DNA from: Nocardioides sp.
GTDB lineage: Bacteria; Actinomycetota; Actinomycetes; Propionibacteriales; Nocardioidaceae
Direction: 5' to 3'
Assembly (NCBI RefSeq): GCF_030019515.1
Contig: NZ_JASEEQ010000015.1
Span: 1-64,000 of the forward strand
DNA length: 64,000 nucleotides
This document shows, one piece after another, positions 32,043 through 40,152 of this stretch; the stretch's first letter is position 1, and each line of letters starts with the position of its first letter. The position numbers and the translations under genes are program-made. Under the pieces are notes generated by a model that saw only the letters and a program-made list of their open reading frames with translations, did not search any database and was not told where the DNA came from.

Positions 32043-32112
32043 GCGTGGCTCCCCTCCGATCTGCGGTCCCCCGAGTGGGACCCGTTCGTCGGTCGGAGTG
32101 ACCAGTACCCGA

Positions 32113-34761
32113 TCAGCCGGCGGTCGAACCGTCCGCGGCGAACAGCTCGACGACCGGGGCGACGGCCGGGCCGTGGGCGGTGCAGTCCGCCGGGTGGTCG
32201 CTGTACGCCAGGGTGAGGCCGGCCGCCTCGTGCAGCCGGGCCCGCAGGTCGGTGGAGACGTCCTGGCTGAGCAGCGGCCGGGTCACGTTGCCGAGCTCGG
32301 CGTGCACGCCCACGCGGTCGCTGGCCGCGCTCAGGCGGCGCAGGACCGATCCGACGACGTGGTCGTAGCGGGCATGGTCGAGGCGGCCGTCCGCGGCGGT
32401 GACCCGGCGCAGCGTCTCGTAGGCGTCCAGCTCGACGAGGTGGCCGCGGGCCAGCGCGGTCGCGTGCAGCGGGCCGAGCGAGCGGGCGAAGGCCTCCCGG
32501 CGGGCGGCGGTGGTGACGACCAGCCAGGCCTGGCCGGACTCGATGCCACCGCGCAGGCAGCAGGCGGTCGACACGGTGGTCGGCGGGGCGGTGTCGACGA
32601 TCCGGCGGGAGACGCGGGTCCTGCGCGTCGTCGGTGCCGGGTCGGCGGCGGCGGGCTGCAGGATCCGTGCGACGCGGGCGGCGGCGCGGCCGCCGCGCAG
32701 CTCGGCCATCGGTACGGCGGGGCTCCACCAGAAGCCCTGGGCGCGGGCGCAGCCGAGGTCGCGCAGCAGCTCGCGCTGCTCGGCCGTCTCGACCCCCTCG
32801 GCGATCGTCTCGAGGCCGAGTCCGTTGGCGAGCCGGACGATGGCCTCGGTGATCGCCAGGTCCTCGGGACGCTCGACCGCGTTGCGGATGAACGACCGGT
32901 CGATCTTGACGCCGGTCACGGGCAGCTCGCGCAGGAAGCTGAGGGAGGAGTAGCCGGTCCCGAAGTCGTCGAGGGACACCCCGATGCCCAGGTCCCGGAG
33001 CCCGGCGAGGGACGCGCGGGCGGTCTCGTGGTCGCGGGGGAGCGCGGTCTCGGTGGCCTCGAGGACCAGGGCCGCGGGCGGCAGCCCGGACCGGTCGAGG
33101 ACCTCGCCGACCAGGTCGACCAGGCCGGGCTGGTCCAGGGACCGCGCGGAGAGGTTCACGGCCACGTGGAGGCCGGGGGAGAGCTCGCCGGTGGCGAGCG
33201 CGGCGGCGGTCTGCCGGCAGGCGCGGTCGAGGACCCAGCGGTCGAGGTCCGCGACGAAGCCGTGCGCCTCGGCGATCGGCACGAAGGTCCCGGGCGCGAC
33301 CGCGCCGCGGGTGGGGTGGTGCCACCGCGTCAGCGCCTCGAAGCCGACCATCCGGTCGGTGGTCAGGTCGATCACCGGCTGGAAGTGCACGTCGAGCCGG
33401 TTGTCGTCGAGTGCGGCCCGCAGGTCGCCGGCCAGCAGCCGCTGTTCGCCGGCCAGTCGGGCCAGCGCCGGGTCGAAGACCTGGCTGCGCGAGCGGCCGC
33501 GCTTCTTCGCCTCGTACATCGCAGCGTCGGCGTGTTTGAGCAGCACCTCGGCGTCGCAGTCCAGGGGTGGGGCGACCGCGATCCCGACGCTGGCGCCTAC
33601 CCGCAGCGCGCGGTGCTCGATCTGGATCGGCGCGCCGACGACCTCGATGATCTGCTCGGCGAGCCGGCCCGCGGCGTCCACGTCGGTGTCGGGGCAGATC
33701 AGCACGAACTCGTCGCCGCCGATCCGGGCCACCACGTCGGTGGGGCGGGCCAGGGTCCGCAGCCGGTCCGCGACCTCGGTCAGCACCCGGTCGCCGGTGA
33801 GGTGGCCGTGCACGTCGTTCGCGGCGCGGAACTGGTCGAGGTCCAGCAGCAGGGCGGCCACCGGGCGGCCGCGGCGCCGGCCCTCGGCGAGCGCCTGGGT
33901 GAGCCGGTAGGTGAGGAAGGAGCGGTTGGGGAGCCCGGTCAGCGCGTCGTGCATGGTCTGGCGCACCAGCTCGGCCTCGAGCTCGAGCCGGTCGCTGATG
34001 TCCCGCGCGACCACGACGAGGCCACTGAGGCCGCCGCGGTCGTCGCGCAGCCCGTTGACGCTGATCGAGACCTGGGCCATCCGGCCGTCGCGGGTGCGCC
34101 GCAGCGTGTCCAGCCCCTGGATCGCGTTCCCTTTGCGGACCATGGACAGGATGCGCCGGGGCTCGTCGGAGCCCGGCGGGTGCAGTACGGCGATGTCCGC
34201 GCCGATGATCTCTGCGGCGGGGAAGCCGTACAGGCGCTCGCACCCGTCGTTCCAGGAGGTGATCAGGCCGTCGAGCGTGGTGGTGAACACCGCGTCGGCG
34301 ACCGACTCGACGATGCCGGAGAGCCGGGCGACCGCGGCCTCGGACTCGCGGAGGGCGGCCCGGACCCGGGCGTGCTCGATGGCCAGCCGGACCGGCCGGA
34401 GCCAGTCGCCGGCGAAGTCGCCGTGCCGCAGGACCAGGTCGGCGAGGTCCTCCAGGGCCGCGGGGATGGGGCAGTCGTCGTCGACGACGAGCACGGTGGC
34501 GGCCGAGCCGGCGTGGCCGCGCACGGTGTCGGTGACGTCGGCGGCGGCGAGATCGGGGGTGCCGACCTCGACCAGGACGCAGTCGTAGGTCGCGGAGCCG
34601 AGGGCGACCAGGGCGGAGGGGAGGGTCAGGGCGTGGGTCACCAGCACGTCACGGGCGACGGTGTTCACGCTCGCCGCGATCGCGCTCCCCTCCCGCGACC
34701 CGTCGGTGACGACCAGGACCGTGGGCGGACAGAGCGCCGACGGCACTCCTCCGCTCAACAC
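32113..34761 (-). CDS. GGDEF-EAL dual protein with PAS and C-terminal MEDS-like domain
   Basis: An 882-aa protein. Order: a receiver-like but degenerate N-terminal domain (about 15-125), one PAS domain (140-265), GGDEF (GGDEF near 349 with RPTD I-site), EAL (EAL near 474, NLSAR, EATET, DDFGTG, KIDRSF, AEGVET) and a C-terminal domain (about 725-850). That last domain reads GGIESGQAWLVVTTAARREAF...LDAYETL...DGRLDHARYDHVVG, close to the MEDS sensory domain. Both enzymatic signatures are intact, so it could act in either direction. GTG 34761 is preferred since GAGGAGGGA lies just upstream; a GTG eight codons earlier is possible. It lies 70 bp upstream of the phosphodiesterase gene, same strand. 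Confidence 0.85.
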   Translation of the reverse strand: MLSGGVPSALCPPTVLVVTDGSREGSAIAASVNTVARDVLVTHALTLPSALVALGSATYDCVLVEVGTPDLAAADVTDTVRGHAGSAATVLVVDDDCPIPAALEDLADLVLRHGDFAGDWLRPVRLAIEHARVRAALRESEAAVARLSGIVESVADAVFTTTLDGLITSWNDGCERLYGFPAAEIIGADIAVLHPPGSDEPRRILSMVRKGNAIQGLDTLRRTRDGRMAQVSISVNGLRDDRGGLSGLVVVARDISDRLELEAELVRQTMHDALTGLPNRSFLTYRLTQALAEGRRRGRPVAALLLDLDQFRAANDVHGHLTGDRVLTEVADRLRTLARPTDVVARIGGDEFVLICPDTDVDAAGRLAEQIIEVVGAPIQIEHRALRVGASVGIAVAPPLDCDAEVLLKHADAAMYEAKKRGRSRSQVFDPALARLAGEQRLLAGDLRAALDDNRLDVHFQPVIDLTTDRMVGFEALTRWHHPTRGAVAPGTFVPIAEAHGFVADLDRWVLDRACRQTAAALATGELSPGLHVAVNLSARSLDQPGLVDLVGEVLDRSGLPPAALVLEATETALPRDHETARASLAGLRDLGIGVSLDDFGTGYSSLSFLRELPVTGVKIDRSFIRNAVERPEDLAITEAIVRLANGLGLETIAEGVETAEQRELLRDLGCARAQGFWWSPAVPMAELRGGRAAARVARILQPAAADPAPTTRRTRVSRRIVDTAPPTTVSTACCLRGGIESGQAWLVVTTAARREAFARSLGPLHATALARGHLVELDAYETLRRVTAADGRLDHARYDHVVGSVLRRLSAASDRVGVHAELGNVTRPLLSQDVSTDLRARLHEAAGLTLAYSDHPADCTAHGPAVAPVVELFAADGSTAG

Positions 34762-34913
34762 CAGGACTCCCTCCTCAAGCGCCACTTCGGCCGCTCGGGA
34801 GGTTTCCGGAGGATTTCCACCCGAGACGACGCTTAGTGTGGCGCGTGTGACGGATGGTTCGCAGCAATTCGGACGAACCTGTCCAGACCAGGCCTGTGCG
34901 AGGATCGCCGCTC

Positions 34914-36566
34914 GTGGACACCGATGTGATCGTGGTCGGGGCCGGTCTCGCGGGGCTCGCGGCGGCCGCCGAGGTCGCCGACGCCGGTCGCCGGGTGGTG
35001 CTCGTGGACCAGGAGCCCGAGCAGTCGCTGGGCGGCCAGGCCTTCTGGAGCCTCGGCGGACTGTTCCTGGTCGACAGCCCCGAGCAGCGCCGGATGGGCA
35101 TCAAGGACTCCCGTGATCTGGCGCTGCAGGACTGGCTCGGCAGCGCGCAGTTCGACCGCGAGGAGGACCGCTGGCCGCGGCGCTGGGCCGAGGCGTACGT
35201 CGACTTCGCGGCCGGCGAGAAGCGCGCCTGGCTGCGCGCGATGGGTCTCCGGCTGTTCCCGGTCGTCGGCTGGGCCGAGCGCGGTGACGGCCGCGCGGAG
35301 GGGCACGGCAACTCGGTGCCCCGCTTCCACCTGACCTGGGGCACCGGCCCCGGCGTGGTCGAGCCGTTCGAGCGCCGGGTCCGCGAGCACGCCGCGACCG
35401 GCCGGCTCCGCCTGGCCTTCCGGCACCGGGTGGACGAGCTGGTCGTCGAGGCCGGCACCGCGGTCGGCGTACGCGGCAAGCTCCTCGAGCCGAGCGGCGT
35501 CGCCCGGGGCCGGGCCAGCAGCCGGGTCGAGACCGGCGACTTCGAGCTGCGCGCCCAGGCGGTCGTGGTCACCAGCGGGGGCATCGGCGGCAACCACGAC
35601 CTGGTCCGCGGGACCTGGCCCGCGCGGCTCGGCACGCCGCCCCGGACGATGGTCGCGGGCGTGCCCGCCCACGTCGACGGCCGGATGCTTGCGATCACCG
35701 AGGCGGCGGGCGCCCGGGTGATCAACCCGGACCGGATGTGGCATTACGTCGAGGGCGTGCGCAACTGGGACCCGATCTGGGAGAACCACGGCATCCGGAT
35801 CCTGCCCGGTCCCTCGTCGCTGTGGCTGGATGCCACCGGCCGGCGACTGCCGGCGCCGTACTTCCCGGGCTTCGACACCCTCGGCACGCTCGCGCACCTG
35901 CGCACCACCGGCTACGACTACTCGTGGTTCGTGCTGACCCAGAAGATCATCGAGAAGGAGTTCGCGCTCTCCGGCTCCGAGCAGAACCCGGACCTCACCG
36001 GCAAGGACGTCCGGCTGCTGCTCTCGCGGGTGCGGCCCGGTGCCCCCGGCCCGGTCGAGGCGTTCAAGCAGCACGGCGCGGACTTCGTGGTCGCCGACGA
36101 CCTCGGCGAGCTGGTGCGCGGCATGAACCGGGTCGCTGACCCCGAGGCGCCCGCGATCGTCGAGGCCGAGCTGCGCGACCTGATCGAGCAGCGGGACCGC
36201 GAGATCGAGAACGACTACGGAAAGGACGCCCAGGTCACCGCGATCCGCGGTGCCCGCCGCTACCGGGGCGACCGGCTGATCCGGGTCGCCACGCCGCACC
36301 GGCTGCTGGACCCCAAGGCCGGCCCGCTGATCGCCGTACGCCTCAACATCCTGACCCGCAAGACGCTCGGCGGCCTGGAGACCGACCTCGACGGCCGCTG
36401 CCTGACCGCGGCGGGGGAGCCGCTGCCCGGTCTGTACGCCGCCGGCGAGGTCGCCGGCTTCGGCGGCGGCGGGATGATGGGCTACAACGCGCTCGAGGGC
36501 ACCTTCCTCGGCGGCTGCCTGTTCTCGGGGCGTACGGCGGGCCGCGCCGCCGCCCACGCGATCTGA
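34914..36566 (+). CDS. FAD-binding dehydrogenase (fumarate reductase/KstD-like flavoprotein)
   Basis: A 550-aa flavoprotein. The N-terminal dinucleotide fold is DVIVVGAGLAGLAAAAEVADAGRRVVLVDQE, followed by the GGQAFWSLGG FAD-contact segment. The C-terminal FAD motif is LPGLYAAGEVAGFGGGGMMGYNALEGTFLGG. It belongs to the FAD-binding dehydrogenase group related to 3-ketosteroid dehydrogenase and fumarate reductase; the substrate is unknown. GTG 34914 with an upstream AGGA was chosen because it directly opens the fold. It appears to be monocistronic and divergent from the c-di-GMP gene. Confidence 0.87.
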   Translation: MDTDVIVVGAGLAGLAAAAEVADAGRRVVLVDQEPEQSLGGQAFWSLGGLFLVDSPEQRRMGIKDSRDLALQDWLGSAQFDREEDRWPRRWAEAYVDFAAGEKRAWLRAMGLRLFPVVGWAERGDGRAEGHGNSVPRFHLTWGTGPGVVEPFERRVREHAATGRLRLAFRHRVDELVVEAGTAVGVRGKLLEPSGVARGRASSRVETGDFELRAQAVVVTSGGIGGNHDLVRGTWPARLGTPPRTMVAGVPAHVDGRMLAITEAAGARVINPDRMWHYVEGVRNWDPIWENHGIRILPGPSSLWLDATGRRLPAPYFPGFDTLGTLAHLRTTGYDYSWFVLTQKIIEKEFALSGSEQNPDLTGKDVRLLLSRVRPGAPGPVEAFKQHGADFVVADDLGELVRGMNRVADPEAPAIVEAELRDLIEQRDREIENDYGKDAQVTAIRGARRYRGDRLIRVATPHRLLDPKAGPLIAVRLNILTRKTLGGLETDLDGRCLTAAGEPLPGLYAAGEVAGFGGGGMMGYNALEGTFLGGCLFSGRTAGRAAAHAI

Positions 36567-36752
36567 CCTCGCGTCCAGTACGGCGTGCGGACTCCACGAG
36601 CAGCGCGCCCCTCCTCGGCCCGCGACCCTGGAGATCTGATGTCCGGCGTGACCGGAACGGTCGGTCCCACGACGCTACGGTCGAGACGCGTGCCCGTCGA
36701 GCATCGTGGTCGGAGCCGCTCCGCTCTGGGGCGGCATGCTTGACTTGCGGCC

Positions 36753-37244
36753 ATGCGTACGCCACGACTGACCCTGGCCGTGACCGCCCTCCTCACCGCG
36801 CTCGCGGTCTCCGGCTGCAGCGGCAGCGACGGCGAGCAGCCGGACGCGGAGTCGCCATCCTCGACATCGGCGTCGGAGAGCTCGGAGGCCCAGAAGCCGT
36901 TCGAGCGCGCGTGCAGCGTGGAGGCCGAGGTCACCGGCACCGTCGAGGCATCGTGGGCTGGGAAGGGCCGGGCTTCGAACGAGGCAGGCCCGACCATGTA
37001 TCAGTTCAGCAAGGGCCAGGACCAGATGACGGTCTACGCGGGCAAGGACGACATTCCTACCAACGCCAACATCACGATCGACGGTGCCACCTTCACCACG
37101 ACCGACCCGGACATCGGCCTCGACGTGGCCGGGAACGGCACGAAGGCCGTCGTCGACGCGGACACCACCGGTGTGGATGGGCCGGGGCCGCACGTGAGTG
37201 CGACGTTCACCTGCGGGAAGGGCAAGTCCAAGGGCAACGGCTGA
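36753..37244 (+). CDS. Secreted lipoprotein, LpqH (19-kDa antigen)-like
   Basis: A 163-aa lipoprotein. The signal peptide ends in the lipobox AVSGC, followed by a Ser/Glu-rich linker and a small beta domain with two further Cys (ACSVEAEV... and FTCGKGKSKG). Size, linker and disulfide pattern resemble mycobacterial LpqH-type lipoproteins, but similarity is too low to be sure. It would be anchored outside the cytoplasmic membrane. Its stop lies 2 bp from the convergent DUF202 gene. Confidence 0.75.
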   Translation: MRTPRLTLAVTALLTALAVSGCSGSDGEQPDAESPSSTSASESSEAQKPFERACSVEAEVTGTVEASWAGKGRASNEAGPTMYQFSKGQDQMTVYAGKDDIPTNANITIDGATFTTTDPDIGLDVAGNGTKAVVDADTTGVDGPGPHVSATFTCGKGKSKGNG

Positions 37245-37246
37245 CG

Positions 37247-37600
37247 TCACACGAAGGCGACGGCGAGCAGCAGCGCGCCGATCACCATCGCGAGCGTGAG
37301 CACGAAGCCCAACCCGAAGCCCGGCAGGGCCGAGCGGGTGCGCATCGCTCGCTCGACCCGGGCCCAGCGGACCAGCGCCAGCACCGTGACCAGCGCCCCG
37401 AACAGGACGAGCAGCACCGCGATGGTGGTCCGGACCCAGGTCGACCCGGGCAGGCCGAGGGCGTGCAGGGCCACGCCGCCGGCGAGCATGGCCATGGCAG
37501 TGCGCACCCAGGCCAGGAAGGTGCGCTCGTTCGCGAGCGTGAAGCGCGGGTCGGGCTCCTCGCCCGGCCCGTAGACCCAGTGCGGCCGGCGGTCCGTCAT
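37247..37600 (-). CDS. DUF202 family small membrane protein
   Basis: A 117-aa protein with three membrane helices. The N-terminal signature FTLANERTFLAWVRTAMAMLAGGVAL is the conserved DUF202/YidH pattern. The function is unknown across the family. It is preceded by a possible ribosome-binding site and appears monocistronic. Confidence 0.87.
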   Translation of the reverse strand: MTDRRPHWVYGPGEEPDPRFTLANERTFLAWVRTAMAMLAGGVALHALGLPGSTWVRTTIAVLLVLFGALVTVLALVRWARVERAMRTRSALPGFGLGFVLTLAMVIGALLLAVAFV

Positions 37601-37648
37601 GGGGCCATGCTGCCGTACGGCGTCTCGCCCGAGGATCGGGCCGGCGGG

Positions 37649-38992
37649 TCAGGAGAACGTCAGCGGGGTGAGCATCCCGTCGCTGTGCACCAGCTGGTTG
37701 TCGCTGGTCAGCACCAGGTGGCCGATCGGCTGGGCGGGGTCGCGGACGACCTTGCGGATCACCGGGCGGTGGCCGCGCTCGTACTGCCAGAGTTCGCGCG
37801 AGAAGTCCACGGCCCGCGGCGCGAACCGGTTGTCCCGCAGCCACATCGTGTCTCCGAAGACCTCGCCGAGCAGGTAGTTCGTCGAGCCCTCGCCTTTCGT
37901 GGAGGCCATCTGGACGGTGCCGCCGTGGGAGACCTGGGTGATCCCGTCGGCGCGCCGCACGCTGACCGTGTGCACCTCGCCGTTGAGGTAGAGGTCGACG
38001 TGATGCCTGGCCATGGTCCGCCAGAACGGGGAGGTGGCCCCGCCCTTGTAGTACAGCGCCGAGGACCCGTAGGTGCGCACCGGCCTGATCACCGGGGTGT
38101 GGCCCTGGACGACGATCCAGTCGGTCCCGCGCCGCTCGGCGGCTGCGAGGGTCCGGTTCAGCCACTTCAGCTGGTTGCGGTCCAGCTTGGCGATCACGTT
38201 GCCGCCCGTGCGCTGGAACACGTCGACGGTGACCAGCAGCACCTCGGGGGAGACGTACTTCGCGTATGCCGTGTCGTGGGCCGCGCCGTGGGGCCGCTCG
38301 GCGACACGGTTGGGGGCGAGCACGTGCTTGTAGAAGGACCGCTTGAAGACGTTGAAGCTGTTTCGCTTGAGGCTGGTCTTCGCGAGGTCGTCGCCACCGC
38401 GCCACGGGTTGTCGCCGATGTCGTGGTCCCCGACCGCGGCGTACACCGGCAGGTCGCGCCGGTCGAAGCGCTTGCGCCACTCGGAGAAGTAGAAGTCCGC
38501 GGCGCGCTTGAGGGCGGCCTTGCGCTCGGCGTAGGTGCGGGTGGGCCCGAAGATCCCGGTGCGGTCGTCGTCGCTGGCCCAGTGCCCATCGACCAGGTCG
38601 CCGGCGACGAACACGTCGTCGGGCCGCTCGGACTCGAAGCCGTCGAGGATGGTGTCGATCGTGGTCGCGTAGGAGGAGTTCCAGGAGTTCGGCATGCCCC
38701 GGTGCCAGGTCCGCAGTTTGCTCACGTCGGCGAGGTCGCTGTTCATGAAGTCGGGGGAGGAGAGGAACGTGTAGTCCGCGGGGCCCTCGGGCCGGGCCGG
38801 CGCTTCCGTCGCCCCGACGGAGGTCGCACTCGACGTCGAGGCGGCCCGGACGGTGGACTCGTACGGCGACGCGTCGGCGCCGACCGTGACGGCAGCGGCC
38901 AGCAGGCTGGCGACGCCGACGCCGACGCCGGCGACGGCGGTCAGGAGGGTGCGGGCGGCCCGGTGGGTCGTCTCCATCGCGCTGGTGTTCAT
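37649..38992 (-). CDS. Secreted metallophosphoesterase
   Basis: A 447-aa calcineurin-like phosphoesterase. A signal peptide or anchor lies near the N-terminus (LLTAVAGVGVGVASLLAAAV). Metal ligands are seen in VAGDLVDGHWASDD, AVGDHDIGDNPW, VQGHTP and LNGEVHTVS, in the order expected for the family. The substrate is unknown; secreted members often act on nucleotides or phosphodiesters. ATG 38992 was preferred since GAGAG precedes it; ATG 38977 is an alternative. Confidence 0.82.
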   Translation of the reverse strand: MNTSAMETTHRAARTLLTAVAGVGVGVASLLAAAVTVGADASPYESTVRAASTSSATSVGATEAPARPEGPADYTFLSSPDFMNSDLADVSKLRTWHRGMPNSWNSSYATTIDTILDGFESERPDDVFVAGDLVDGHWASDDDRTGIFGPTRTYAERKAALKRAADFYFSEWRKRFDRRDLPVYAAVGDHDIGDNPWRGGDDLAKTSLKRNSFNVFKRSFYKHVLAPNRVAERPHGAAHDTAYAKYVSPEVLLVTVDVFQRTGGNVIAKLDRNQLKWLNRTLAAAERRGTDWIVVQGHTPVIRPVRTYGSSALYYKGGATSPFWRTMARHHVDLYLNGEVHTVSVRRADGITQVSHGGTVQMASTKGEGSTNYLLGEVFGDTMWLRDNRFAPRAVDFSRELWQYERGHRPVIRKVVRDPAQPIGHLVLTSDNQLVHSDGMLTPLTFS

Positions 38993-39134
38993 CTCTCTCG
39001 GCGGTGACGGTCCGAGAACACCCCGGCCCCCAAGTCTGTCGGTTCCGGACGGCCCTAGTTGAAAAGTCCCAGGTGTGATCCGTGTCATGCCGGGCGGCGG
39101 AGGCGCGGCTCCGCCGGATCCCTAGGCTCCTCGG

Positions 39135-39941
39135 GTGACTTCCGAGTTCGACCGCCAGATCGCCGTCACCCGCCAGGACGAGTCGACGTACGCCGCAGAC
39201 CTGGCGGCGGGCTGGGCCGTCGGTGGCGGGCTGAACGGCGGCTACCTGCTTGCCGTGGTCGGGAACGCGCTGCGGCACACGTTCCCGGACAAGCCCGACC
39301 CGATCGCCATGTCGGCCTACTACCTCTCCGCGTCCACCGCCGGACCAGCGACGGTCAGTGTCGACGTCCGCCGTGCCGGCGGCAGCCTCGCGACCGCCGC
39401 AGTCGACCTGCGGCAGGGCGACGACGTGCGGATCACCGCGCTGGCGACGTACGGCGACCTCGGCCGGCTCGGCGACGACGTCCGCACCACCGCCGACGAG
39501 CCGGACATGCCGCCCCCGGACCGGTGCGTGCCGAACACGATGGCGCCGCCGGAGGTGCGGGCGATCGCGCCGCTGATGGACCGCTTCGACATGCGCTTCC
39601 ACCCCGACCACGTCGGCTGGGCGGTCGGGGAGCCGAGCGGCAACGGCGTCCTGAGCGCCTGGTTCCGGCTCGCCGACGATCGGGAGCCCGACCCGATCTC
39701 ATTGCTGCTGGTCGTGGACGCGCTGCCGCCGGTGACCTTCGACCTCGGGATGCCCGGCTGGGCGCCCACCCTCGAGCTCACCGCGCACGTGCGCGCCCGG
39801 CCGGCACCGGGCTGGCTCAAGGTGCGGCACGCCACCCGCAACCTGGCCGGCGGGATGTTCGAGGAGGACTGCGAGGTGTGGGACTCCGCCGGCCGCCTGG
39901 TCGCGCAGAGCCGACAGCTCGCGCGCCAGCCGCGCACCTAG
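39135..39941 (+). CDS. Acyl-CoA thioesterase family protein (double hotdog, TesB-like)
   Basis: A 268-aa protein. The first half carries WAVGGGLNGGYLLAVVGNAL and PIAMSAYYLSASTAGPATVSVDVRRAGGSLATAAVDL, the thioesterase family pattern seen in actinobacterial TesB-like proteins. The second half is a further hotdog (LGMPGWAPTLELTAHVRARPAPGWL). It would hydrolyse acyl-CoA, chain length unknown. The GTG start lies shortly downstream of the divergent phosphoesterase promoter region. Confidence 0.83.
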   Translation: MTSEFDRQIAVTRQDESTYAADLAAGWAVGGGLNGGYLLAVVGNALRHTFPDKPDPIAMSAYYLSASTAGPATVSVDVRRAGGSLATAAVDLRQGDDVRITALATYGDLGRLGDDVRTTADEPDMPPPDRCVPNTMAPPEVRAIAPLMDRFDMRFHPDHVGWAVGEPSGNGVLSAWFRLADDREPDPISLLLVVDALPPVTFDLGMPGWAPTLELTAHVRARPAPGWLKVRHATRNLAGGMFEEDCEVWDSAGRLVAQSRQLARQPRT

Positions 39942-40152
39942 GTCGAGGCGATCGGTCGGGGAACCGTCACGCGGCGTAACCACACGAAGATTCGAAGTAA
40001 CGTCCGGCGGACCGCATCGTTTCCTCGGGTGTGCGGGGCGTGGGCAGGGAGCCCCGTGCCCGGTCAAGGCCGGTGATCGTGGGCTGCCCCGAGATCGGCG
40101 TGTCCACGTGCGCGTGCGGGAGCGTCCCGGCGCGACCTCCAGGAGGAATCAG

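Noticed and set aside
36567..36752. Small gene between the flavoprotein and the lipoprotein
   Set aside because: No frame has a ribosome-binding site with coding character; I see nothing in this gap.
39942..40152. Riboswitch in the leader of the first surface protein
   Set aside because: The 211-bp leader has some GC-rich pairing, but I could not match the core of any c-di-GMP or c-di-AMP riboswitch class.
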